Source: Paenibacillus sp. 1_12 (GTDB lineage: Bacteria; Bacillota; Bacilli; Paenibacillales; NBRC-103111). From it: a DNA stretch of 49,959 bases. A program made the translations under genes and the position numbers. Within the stretch, counting starts at the first letter, position 1. Each line of letters opens with the position of its first letter. Below, in pieces: positions 1-6,563 of the stretch. The notes under the pieces are model-generated. The model searched no databases. It was not told the origin of the DNA and worked only from the letters and a program-made list of their open reading frames with translations. The DNA lies in the NCBI RefSeq assembly GCF_900114475.1, contig NZ_FOTE01000030.1, positions 1 to 49,959 on the forward strand, in the 5' to 3' direction.

Positions 1-357
1 ACCGCATCTTTCAGCTTGGTCAGCGCTTGATCGTTGGTATCGTTATCGGAGATAACAGCCGATACCTTCGTAGTCTTGCCGCCTATCGTAATATTGAACT
101 GATTGATGCCTTTGCTTACAACGGACGTGTCTACTTTAGAAAAAAATGTTCCACTGTTCGTTTGAGAAGTCGCGATCGCATTCACTTTAACTTCATAAGT
201 TTTGCTCGTAGCTCCGGCCGATGCAGTTGCAGTAACCTTCTTACTGTCCGATGATTCCGCCGTCCTTGCTTGGAAAGATGAATTATCCTTCTGCATTAAT
301 TTTTGCGCCGTTGCTTGCATATTTCATCAAGTTATACGAGTTAATCGATAACGTCAT
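1..357 (-). pseudogene. FliD-like flagellar hook-associated protein, 5' part, frameshifted, runs off left edge
   Basis: On the minus strand a good ribosome binding site (GGAGGG, 366-371) precedes an ATG at 357 that opens MTLSINSYNLMKYASNGAK. This frame stops at 283-285. The homologous-looking continuation lies in another frame, open from 320 to the window edge. It includes KKVTATASAGATSKTYEVKV and, further on, INQFNITIGGKTTKVSAV, which resemble the N-terminal region and the flagellin IN motif of FliD (filament cap, hook-associated protein 2). An N-terminus with a proper RBS in one frame and the body in the next suggests a one-base indel around 285-320. A separate start at 320 (MQATAQKLMQ) is possible but has no clear RBS. 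The assignment rests on motif resemblance and the protein is incomplete. A sequencing error cannot be excluded. Confidence 0.55.
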
Positions 358-431
358 CCGTCTATCCCTCCATACTGTCGCACAATATATAATGTTAATT
401 TCTGCTTCAACATAAATTTGCTATGGCTTCA

Positions 432-863
432 TCATCGTAATTTACGGGGTGCGTATCCATCTGACCTCAGTGAGGCATACTTGCTCGATCGCACGAACTC
501 GCGATGGGCTTCCTGAATCGCGTTCGTACGCATCAGCAGTTCCTCGGAACCACCATGCTTCAGTTGCCCGGCAATCTGAATCAGCTTGAACGTGTTGTAA
601 TCGTTCGCATCCGCTTTGCTACGGCTATACTGCAATACGTCCTCATACGCTTGGCGTTCCATCGAGAGGTTCATTGCTTGATCATGTAGATTGAGATCAT
701 GTCGCTGTAAGTAGTCCATTTCGTCGGTGCGTAGCTGCTTGCCCAGCATGAGTATATTTCGTATAGATGCCAAACGCGACTGATCCTTCGTCGCACGTGC
801 GTCCTTGCATTGCTGCATCGCTTTGAAATAATCACTGATCGGCTGCACGGATTTTACATTCAC
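432..863 (-). CDS. Hypothetical 143-aa helical protein next to FliD-like gene
   Basis: The GTG start at 863 is preceded by a run of six G at about 871-876. An out-of-frame ATG at 868 is closed at once by TGA. The product is soluble, charged and predicted mainly helical (for example SMERQAYEDVLQYSRSKADA), with no signal peptide or membrane segment. I do not recognise a family. It lies upstream of, and on the same strand as, the FliD-like gene (gap of about 75 bases), so the two could be co-transcribed. A flagellar chaperone or accessory role is possible from position alone; the sequence does not show it. Confidence 0.6.
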   Translation of the reverse strand: MNVKSVQPISDYFKAMQQCKDARATKDQSRLASIRNILMLGKQLRTDEMDYLQRHDLNLHDQAMNLSMERQAYEDVLQYSRSKADANDYNTFKLIQIAGQLKHGGSEELLMRTNAIQEAHREFVRSSKYASLRSDGYAPRKLR

Positions 864-1012
864 GCCATTCCCCCCTAATTACAAATATCGTCACATGCAA
901 CGATGCCTTGGTCCAAGTATCTGGTTGCAACTACCATCTCCCATGACAGCTAAAAATATTACTACTAATTTATCATGGTAGATTGCTCTATATATGAAAC
1001 TTAAAGAAAACT

Positions 1013-1735
1013 TTAAGTTCGTGCCTGCAACGCACTTCTGGCAACCAGCATATATCCGGCCCCCCGAATCGTAATGATTCTCTCAGGATTGGCAGGGTCA
1101 ACCTCGATTTTTTTGCGTAAATTACTGATGTGTACAGCGACCGTTCTCGTATCCTCCAGACTCTCCATTCCCCAGACGAGCTGAAACAACGCATCGACAC
1201 TGACGACACGATTAACGTTTTGTGCCATATAGGACAGTAGACTGAACTCTTACTTCGATAAAAAGATGGGTTCACTACCCATGTTGACGGACTGTGCGTA
1301 GAAATCCAGCGTCAAACCCGGTAACTCCAGCAGTTGTTCCCTTCTGCCCGTCGACACTCTGCGAAGATGTGCCTTGTTCTTAGCCATGAGTACTCCTGGA
1401 CTAAACGGCTTGGTCACATAATCGTCACCGCCATAGGATAACGCGCTGATTTTCACCTCGTCCTCCTCACGGCTGCTCAGAAACACGATCGGTGCACTCG
1501 TGTAGCTACGTGCGTTCTTGCACCAATCAATGCCGTTTTCATTAGCCAGCAATACATCCAGTACAATCAAATCCGGCTCAAAAAACGTAAGTAGCTTCAT
1601 GGCTTCTGTCCCGCTATGACTGTAGGAGGATATGAAACTATACAGGTAAATGCGGCTTGAATACGCTACTTCCTTACGAGCGACACACAGCACTCCACAT
1701 GTGTGGAGGCGGTGAGAGGGATATAAAATTTTCAA
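1013..1735 (-). pseudogene. OmpR/PhoB-type response regulator, inactivated
   Basis: The receiver part reads EPDLIVLDVLLANENGIDWC (phospho-acceptor Asp in VLDV) and later DDYVTKPFSPGVL (conserved Lys of the TKP motif). The winged-helix output domain is intact as sequence (TVAVHISNLRKKIEVD, then IITIRGAGYML). An in-frame TAA at 1250-1252 falls exactly at the usual start of the effector domain (FLSK-stop-EFSLLSYMAQN). The first roughly 30 residues of the receiver, with the acidic pocket, are missing; unrelated sequence containing a palindrome replaces them at 1660-1735. No partner histidine kinase is present. Both lesions would abolish signalling, so this is a pseudogene. Confidence 0.8.
1687..1704. 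repeat. 18-bp sequence shared with 36080-36097, contains an inverted repeat
   Basis: The 18 bases ACAGCACTCCACATGTGT occur here and again at 36080-36097 in the same orientation. The core CTCCACA-TG-TGTGGAG forms a perfect 7-bp inverted repeat here; the second copy has one mismatch. Both copies sit beside gene remnants. Nothing further matches on either side. Confidence 0.6.
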
Positions 1736-2041
1736 TAATTGGGAGGTTACAATATCATTACTTCTTAAGTTTCAGAAATTCTTCGTATATTTTCCGTGAA
1801 ATTATACATACAAAAAATATGCTCATCGACAGCTCGAATAAATTCAAGAGACCTAGTGGCTTAAGTGCGTTCAGTAATATGCTACAAAATGCGTCATTGT
1901 CTTGTTCGATTAACAATCAATATTCATTCTTTAATAGCATTTTCATATGTCAGCTTTATATAGTTGATAGTCTCATCAATTGTTTTTACACTCCAACGTG
2001 CAAATGATATATTAAGCAGTTTTAATGGCCAAGAATTTGAG
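1736..2041. other. Gene-poor stretch with a short unassigned C-terminal reading frame
   Basis: No convincing complete gene. On the minus strand a frame of about 37 codons ends with TGA at 1924-1926 and reads RWSVKTIDETINYIKLTYEN near its end. It looks like the tail of a protein, but I cannot assign a family and it has no start. It begins where the polygalacturonase remnant ends, so it may be debris from the same rearrangement. Confidence 0.3.
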
Positions 2042-2398
2042 CTATCCCTTGCTACGATTAAAAAATAATGCCCCTGTTAAATAGGATCCAGCAGGGAAAT
2101 ATACAGTACCTCCTGGCGGGCTTGCATTTAACGCCGCTTGAATGGACATATGTTTCCCGTCACCGACTGCCCCAAAGTCTTTTACATTAACTCTAATCCC
2201 TAACGGTTTTGTAGTGATTTGTACTGAGTTGCTGTCAAGTGATACCATACCGGAAGCGTCTTGTGCCCGAACTATACAATTGTACGTTGTGTTAGGGGTT
2301 AAGCCGAGAATCTTATAGTATGTTCTAGAAGTCTTGCCGATTAACAAGCCTTCACTGTTGTAAATGTTGTAGTTGGATACGTTAGAATAGATCAGCTG
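2042..2398 (-). pseudogene. Polygalacturonase-type (GH28 / pectate-lyase-3 fold) protein fragment
   Basis: A stretch of about 119 codons, closed by TGA just upstream (2399-2401). It contains the end of a fibronectin type III-like module (ILGLTPNTTYNCIVRAQDAS), followed by the characteristic N-terminal strand of right-handed beta-helix glycosidases (VNVKDFGAVGDGK, then SIQAALNASPPGGTVYFPAG). The usual TDDTAA between these is lost (VGDGK-HM-SIQAAL). The frame stops after GALFFNRSKG, long before the catalytic part. Intact family members are 400 residues or more, so this is a remnant. It fits the pectin theme set by the pectate lyase at 37808-44383. Confidence 0.75.
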
Positions 2399-2424
2399 TC
2401 AGGAAGTCGTCTCCATGTCCAATG

Positions 2425-2483
2425 GCAAGAAAACGAGAATAAATCCAAGGAAAGTATCCTTGGATTTATTCTCGTTTTCTTGC
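2425..2483 (-). terminator. Long perfect hairpin, transcription terminator of the RidA operon
   Basis: Perfect 27-bp inverted repeat (2425-2451 with 2457-2483) and a 5-base loop, starting 12 bases past the stop codon of the RidA gene. The arms are AT-rich at the ends (AAAACGAG / CTCGTTTT), so it could act as a bidirectional terminator. The perfect pairing is unusually long for a simple terminator. Confidence 0.75.
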
Positions 2484-2494
2484 AAATCGATCTC

Positions 2495-2875
2495 TTACAA
2501 AACGGCAGTCATTTCAATCTGCACTCGAAGCCCATCTCTAAGGTTTGTCACCGTACTATGTCTTGCTGGACGGTTATTCTCATCTGGGAACATTTTTAGC
2601 CACTCAACATTCACCGTTTTTTTGTATTCGCGGTCGGTTAGCGAAATACTTAAATGGGCGATATCGTCTGTAGTTCCACCAGCAAGCTCCATAATTTCTC
2701 TAATGTAATGAAATAGATTAGCCACCTCATCATTAGCGCTTTCCGGCATTTCACCCGTTTCGGGATCTGATCCAATAATGGCGGAAGTGTATACCATATT
2801 GCCTATCTTTATTGCAGTAGGTATTGGATTTTGATGATGAGATCCTTTTACATGTAAAACTTCCCGCTTGGACAT
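2495..2875 (-). CDS. RidA (YjgF/YER057c/UK114) family protein
   Basis: 126 aa from the ATG at 2875, the usual RidA length; an in-frame ATG at 2887 would add MDGY. Family features are GNMVYTSAIIGSDPETGEMP near the N-terminus and the conserved Arg in NRPARHSTVTNL near the C-terminus, which in RidA binds the carboxylate of the imine substrate. RidA deaminases clear reactive enamine/imine intermediates; cluster-bound relatives act on pathway-specific intermediates. It follows a creatininase-family gene on the same strand, 195 bases away, with a possible internal promoter (TTGTTC-17-TATATC) between them. Position suggests it helps in an amide or amine catabolic route with its neighbours. Confidence 0.9.
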   Translation of the reverse strand: MSKREVLHVKGSHHQNPIPTAIKIGNMVYTSAIIGSDPETGEMPESANDEVANLFHYIREIMELAGGTTDDIAHLSISLTDREYKKTVNVEWLKMFPDENNRPARHSTVTNLRDGLRVQIEMTAVL

Positions 2876-2887
2876 ATAACCATCCAC

Positions 2888-3069
2888 CCCTTTAGTGATA
2901 TAAATTAAACATTATTGTTGAACAATTATGAACTACAATAAAGTTTACTTCACTAATTACGTTGTGTCAAACATCCTTTTACAAAATGTTAGGCATCATT
3001 CAGTATTTTGCTAGTGGGACTCAATAAATTCGTTTGCTTAATCTCCCTCAATTATTACTGAACCAGAAG
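2888..3069 (-). promoter_or_regulatory. Intergenic region with possible promoter for RidA gene
   Basis: On the minus strand a TTGTTC, 17 bases, TATATC arrangement lies just upstream of the RidA gene, next to the palindrome ATTGTTGAACAAT. This is a plausible internal promoter and operator; the match to consensus is only moderate. Confidence 0.3.
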
Positions 3070-3921
3070 CTATTTCGCAGTATGGGGTAAATGAGACCCA
3101 TATCTTGGCAGTATCGTTTCCTTCGTATAAATATCTGCCTGTCGAAGGGATTCAACGATAGCGGGCATATCCAATGCTCGAACAAGCTCATGTATCGCTT
3201 GAACACCCGAATCTGCATATGCTTTCCTTTCTTCAGGCGTTTGCAGCAGCGGTGTAGCCATATGATTAGAGGGTTCGTAAAAATATGAGCCTACCGCACC
3301 AGATTGATACGCATACTTCCCTAATCTATTACCAGGATTTTGGTTCATCCCTGATAGCATATGCTGAACATCATAAGTGACAGATGATGATTCCGGCACA
3401 TTTAATGGAACATCTTCTAGTCTACCCAAAACCTGATATGCCCCAATTGTCACATCGTGGAATAGATCAATCAGATTCAAATTTACTGACTCCGCAGCTT
3501 TTAATATATCCATATATAAAATCGGTACCTTAGTTTCATCAAAGAAATCTCGAACCATACCGCTGACAGTCAAATATGCTGGACCATGAGTTGTAATATA
3601 TATTTGTCGTCTAAATCCTTGATTTAATAACGACTTTGCGATCTTATCCAAATAAGCCATTCCGTCTCGTACACTCATTTGAATCGTACCTCTGCCAACA
3701 ATTGTCCCACCAGCGAAGAAATAAGGCAGGTTGTGCAAAACAAGTCCATCGGATGCTTTCGCCATTTTTAAAGCAATCGCCTCTGCCAAAACCGTTTCAG
3801 AGTCCAATGGTAAAGCCCCATGAGTTTCGGTGACGCCAACGGGAATATAAATGATATCATTACGGTTTAAATATTGTTCAACCTCTTCATTGGTCATTTT
3901 AGAAAGAAATCTAGTTCGCAT
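3070..3921 (-). CDS. Creatininase family protein (amidohydrolase)
   Basis: 283 aa from the ATG at 3921, chosen because AGGTGGG precedes it; an upstream in-frame ATG at 3939 has no RBS. The N-terminal signature IIYIPVGVTETHGALPLDSE matches the creatininase fold, in which the Glu, His and Asp of this stretch bind the two metals. A central YITTHGPAYL replaces the more usual NGHGGN loop, so the substrate probably differs from creatinine. Relatives hydrolyse cyclic or linear amides such as creatinine, formamidopyrimidines and mycofactocin precursor. It is 43 bases downstream of the GPH symporter gene and probably co-transcribed with it, suggesting hydrolysis of an imported compound. The true substrate is unknown. 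Confidence 0.85.
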   Translation of the reverse strand: MRTRFLSKMTNEEVEQYLNRNDIIYIPVGVTETHGALPLDSETVLAEAIALKMAKASDGLVLHNLPYFFAGGTIVGRGTIQMSVRDGMAYLDKIAKSLLNQGFRRQIYITTHGPAYLTVSGMVRDFFDETKVPILYMDILKAAESVNLNLIDLFHDVTIGAYQVLGRLEDVPLNVPESSSVTYDVQHMLSGMNQNPGNRLGKYAYQSGAVGSYFYEPSNHMATPLLQTPEERKAYADSGVQAIHELVRALDMPAIVESLRQADIYTKETILPRYGSHLPHTAK

Positions 3922-3964
3922 CTCATACCCACCTGTCATTTTGTTTAATAAGAGCTATCTTGAA

Positions 3965-5341
3965 TCACACAGCTGCTTTTTTGGCTCTCGCTTCCTTTAA
4001 GGCCGCATACATTTCGTTTGTTTTCTTAGCATTTAGGTTATAGACTAAGCCCATACCGATTATTATCAATAAGAATGCAATCACAGGAATACCTGTATAC
4101 ATCTTCAACACGCTGTTCGCTACTTCAGGTGTTTGTGATGGTGCACCTGAAACAAAGCCGATCCAGCCTAAAGAATAGCTTCCCATTGCAGCGCCTAATC
4201 CCATACCCACCTTACGTGCGAATGAATAAAGTGCATACAGTGTCCCTTCATAATGTTTACCTGTTTGCAATTCAGCATAGTCGATACAATCCGTTACAAG
4301 AGCCCAAACAACCATTACAAATACAGCCAATCCCACTGTCGCCACATTATATAACGTCATAAACACATATACGTTCTCAATGGTAACCAGCGTAATCATT
4401 AACGTTGCTGCTATACTAAAGAATGAGGTTGCAATAACTAAATTTCTTTTATTAAACCTTGCAACCAATTTGGGAATAATTATGAATAATACAAGAGTAA
4501 TGCTAATGTTTATAAAAGAGTTAATGGTAAAGGCCCCTGGCATATGGTAGCGCTCAGCAAAAACGATGGGAGCCAATTGGTTTACGCCATTGATGATCAG
4601 AAGGGAGCCGATGGATGCAATCATCATTCCAATTAATGGCCTGTTTTTTATCGCAACTTTAAATGCATCCTTAAAGCTATAATCCGAGTTTTTTCCTGCT
4701 GATTTATCGTCCCGTATACGCTCTGTTGTTAATCGTACAAGTCCTGTGTAAGCTACAACAGATAAAATACTAAACACAATTGCAATCTGAAAGAATGCTT
4801 TAGAAATGACAGCACCAGAGCTATCATAGATAAACATTGGAACAAAGGATAAAAACCCTAATCCGACAACCATTCCGCCTACTGCACGGGCACGAGATAA
4901 TTTTGTGCGTTCAATAGGATCATTTGTAATTACAGAAGCTAATGAACCATAAGGTATTGAATCCGCTGTGTAAGCTACACAGAAGAACAAATAAACGAAC
5001 ACTACCCAAGTATGGGTTGCTGCAGATCCCCAGTTAGATACATCAGCAAATGATAATAAGCAGGAAGCTGCCAATATCCATTTTGAAATACTAATGTATG
5101 GAAGAAATTTATTACCAGACTTTCCAAGCTTCCAACGGTCTGGAATAGTTCCCATAATCGCATTGCAGATCGCATCAAAAAATTTGCCTAATAAAAATAA
5201 TGTTCCCATAAAGTAAGGGCTTACACCTAAAACATACGTACAAAAAATCAAGAAAAATCCACCAATATATAAATTTACAAAACTTCCACCGATATCTCCT
5301 AGTGCATATCCAACCTGGTCTCTTACTCCAAACTTTCTCAT
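3965..5341 (-). CDS. GPH-family (MelB-like) sugar:cation symporter
   Basis: 458 aa, start at 5341 behind AGGGGAGGG (longer frame to 5440 lacks an RBS). About 12 hydrophobic segments. The N-terminus QVGYALGDIGGSF and the following DAICNAIMGTIPDRWKLGK (loop 2-3 with conserved Asp and Arg) are typical of the glycoside-pentoside-hexuronide:cation symporter family of the MFS. Such carriers import melibiose, xylosides, glucuronides and other glycosides with Na+ or H+. It is the first gene of an operon with creatininase-family and RidA genes, and an AraC regulator is encoded just upstream. A LacI/cre-like operator sits at 5426-5440. The substrate cannot be told; a glycoside or uronide would fit the pectin context. 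Confidence 0.9.
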   Translation of the reverse strand: MRKFGVRDQVGYALGDIGGSFVNLYIGGFFLIFCTYVLGVSPYFMGTLFLLGKFFDAICNAIMGTIPDRWKLGKSGNKFLPYISISKWILAASCLLSFADVSNWGSAATHTWVVFVYLFFCVAYTADSIPYGSLASVITNDPIERTKLSRARAVGGMVVGLGFLSFVPMFIYDSSGAVISKAFFQIAIVFSILSVVAYTGLVRLTTERIRDDKSAGKNSDYSFKDAFKVAIKNRPLIGMMIASIGSLLIINGVNQLAPIVFAERYHMPGAFTINSFINISITLVLFIIIPKLVARFNKRNLVIATSFFSIAATLMITLVTIENVYVFMTLYNVATVGLAVFVMVVWALVTDCIDYAELQTGKHYEGTLYALYSFARKVGMGLGAAMGSYSLGWIGFVSGAPSQTPEVANSVLKMYTGIPVIAFLLIIIGMGLVYNLNAKKTNEMYAALKEARAKKAAV

Positions 5342-5425
5342 GTGTGGACCCTCCCCTGTATTTCTTGCGAAGATAGTGATAATGAATATCCTTACTCTAG
5401 AGTGAAAATGTAAAAAATCCCTTAG

Positions 5426-5440
5426 TGGTAAGCGCTTCAA
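5426..5440 (-). promoter_or_regulatory. LacI/CcpA-like operator upstream of GPH symporter
   Basis: TTGAAGCGCTTACCA on the minus strand, with the AAGCGCTT core of LacI-family operators and imperfect flanks. It lies about 85 bases upstream of the start codon. A 12-bp palindrome CTTGATATCAAG (5448-5459) and a TATACT -10 candidate lie next to it. Confidence 0.45.
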
Positions 5441-5546
5441 TTACGGCTTGATATCAAGTATACAACTAAAATAAAAAAAACTTTTTCACTAGAGTTGCTC
5501 TTTTTTATATTATAATTGCATCTATTTTTTAAAAAATAAGCCCAAA

Positions 5547-5573
5547 CAAAAAAAGCGCATGAGGTTCATACGC
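5547..5573 (-). terminator. Rho-independent terminator of AraC regulator gene
   Basis: On the minus strand the stem GCGTATGA / TCATGCGC (5555-5573, one G-U pair, short loop) is followed by a T-run (A-run 5547-5554 on the plus strand). It lies 15 bases past the regulator's stop codon and separates it from the symporter operon. Confidence 0.8.
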
Positions 5574-5587
5574 CAAAAAACTTTTAT

Positions 5588-6346
5588 TCATTTTGTTTTT
5601 TTCCAGCTTTTTTTATACTCTACGGGGGTAACTCCTTCAACCTCTTTAAAAAATGTTGAAAAGTATTGAGGGGTGTTAAAGCCAACTATAATGGATATTT
5701 CTGTAATTGATAGATTAGAGTAAAGAATCAATTGCTTGGCTTCCTTTAATCTTCGCTGATTTCGATAAAAGCTAATGGTAATCCCTTTTTCCTTTTTAAA
5801 AGCTCGCATTAGATGTGAGGGATGCACATGTAGCTTTGCAGCCATTCCATCCATGGAAATCTCCTCAGCAAAATTCATTTCAATATATTTTTCTACTTTC
5901 TCAGCAATGGTCATTTTATCGCTGTTAGACCTTCGTATCGTTGGATCCGAGTACTCTTTGACCATATTTGAATGAATCTGATCCAGCTCTGCAATCATTG
6001 CTGAGTGCTCGATCATAATCGCATATTTCTCTGAAATAAAATGAGTCTGCCATGCACTCAACCCACCCTTTTCAGCTGAATAGCTATAGAGCGTATTATG
6101 GGACAACAGTATATTCTTATAAGATCGAATTTTATCATTCGGGACCCTATTCAAAATGTTTAGATGCTTATCTCTAAATTTCTGAAATAATTCGTTTTCA
6201 AATTCTTTAACTACATCCCGATCACACACTTGTATCGCATGCAGAAATTTTTCTCTTTGTATATGTGCAGCCTCAATATATTCAGCTGTGGGCCTATTAG
6301 GATCAATAACTATCTCTTCTTCATTTACTCTAGAATGTTTCTTCAT
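5588..6346 (-). CDS. AraC family transcriptional regulator
   Basis: 252 aa. The C-terminal 100 residues carry two helix-turn-helix motifs: IAEKVEKYIEMNFAEEISMD starts the domain, KLHVHPSHLMRAFKKEKGIT is the first HTH, and ITEISIIVGFNTPQYFSTFF with GVTPVEYKK is the second and family signature. The N-terminal 140 residues are helical, not a cupin or receiver, and may be the effector-sensing part. It has its own terminator and is read in the same direction as the downstream symporter operon, its most likely target. The start at 6346 follows GGCAGGGAA. Confidence 0.9.
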   Translation of the reverse strand: MKKHSRVNEEEIVIDPNRPTAEYIEAAHIQREKFLHAIQVCDRDVVKEFENELFQKFRDKHLNILNRVPNDKIRSYKNILLSHNTLYSYSAEKGGLSAWQTHFISEKYAIMIEHSAMIAELDQIHSNMVKEYSDPTIRRSNSDKMTIAEKVEKYIEMNFAEEISMDGMAAKLHVHPSHLMRAFKKEKGITISFYRNQRRLKEAKQLILYSNLSITEISIIVGFNTPQYFSTFFKEVEGVTPVEYKKSWKKTK

Positions 6347-6441
6347 CTAAGTTCCCTGCCTTATGTATAACCTAATAATCATTATATGTTATTCTTCAGA
6401 GACTACCTACATAAAAATGGCGATTCTTTGCACCACAGCCG

Positions 6442-6495
6442 CATGTTCTGCATCTCGTTATTGCTTAATACGGATAAGGCACTATTCTCTGCCTT
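6442..6495 (-). pseudogene. Fragment of a YesM-type sensor kinase gene, similar to 17409-17462
   Basis: These 54 bases encode KAENSALSVLSNNEMQNM on the minus strand, nearly the same as KAENSASTVLSNNEMQNML in the sensor kinase at 15839-17674. About 47 of 54 bases are identical. No other part of a kinase is present around it; it looks like a leftover of a related gene, not a coding unit. Confidence 0.65.
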
Positions 6496-6504
6496 AAGAG
6501 ACAC

Positions 6505-6534
6505 AAAAAAGCTACAGCAATAAGGTGCTGTAGC
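6505..6534 (-). terminator. Terminator of carbohydrate cluster 1
   Basis: Stem GCTACAGCA / TGCTGTAGC (6511-6519 with 6526-6534) followed on the minus strand by six T. It lies 30 bases past the stop codon of the last gene of the operon. Confidence 0.85.
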
Positions 6535-6563
6535 AAAATATTACAACTATAGAAAACTCAGAT

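Noticed and set aside
988-1275. Open frame of 95 codons on the minus strand
   Set aside because: It is the alternative frame of the broken OmpR-type regulator, whose real domain sequences lie in the other frame.
5393-6335. Repeated ACTCTAGA near 5393-5410 and 6327
   Set aside because: Eight-base matches in AT-rich sequence, one of them inside a coding region; not enough for a regulator site.
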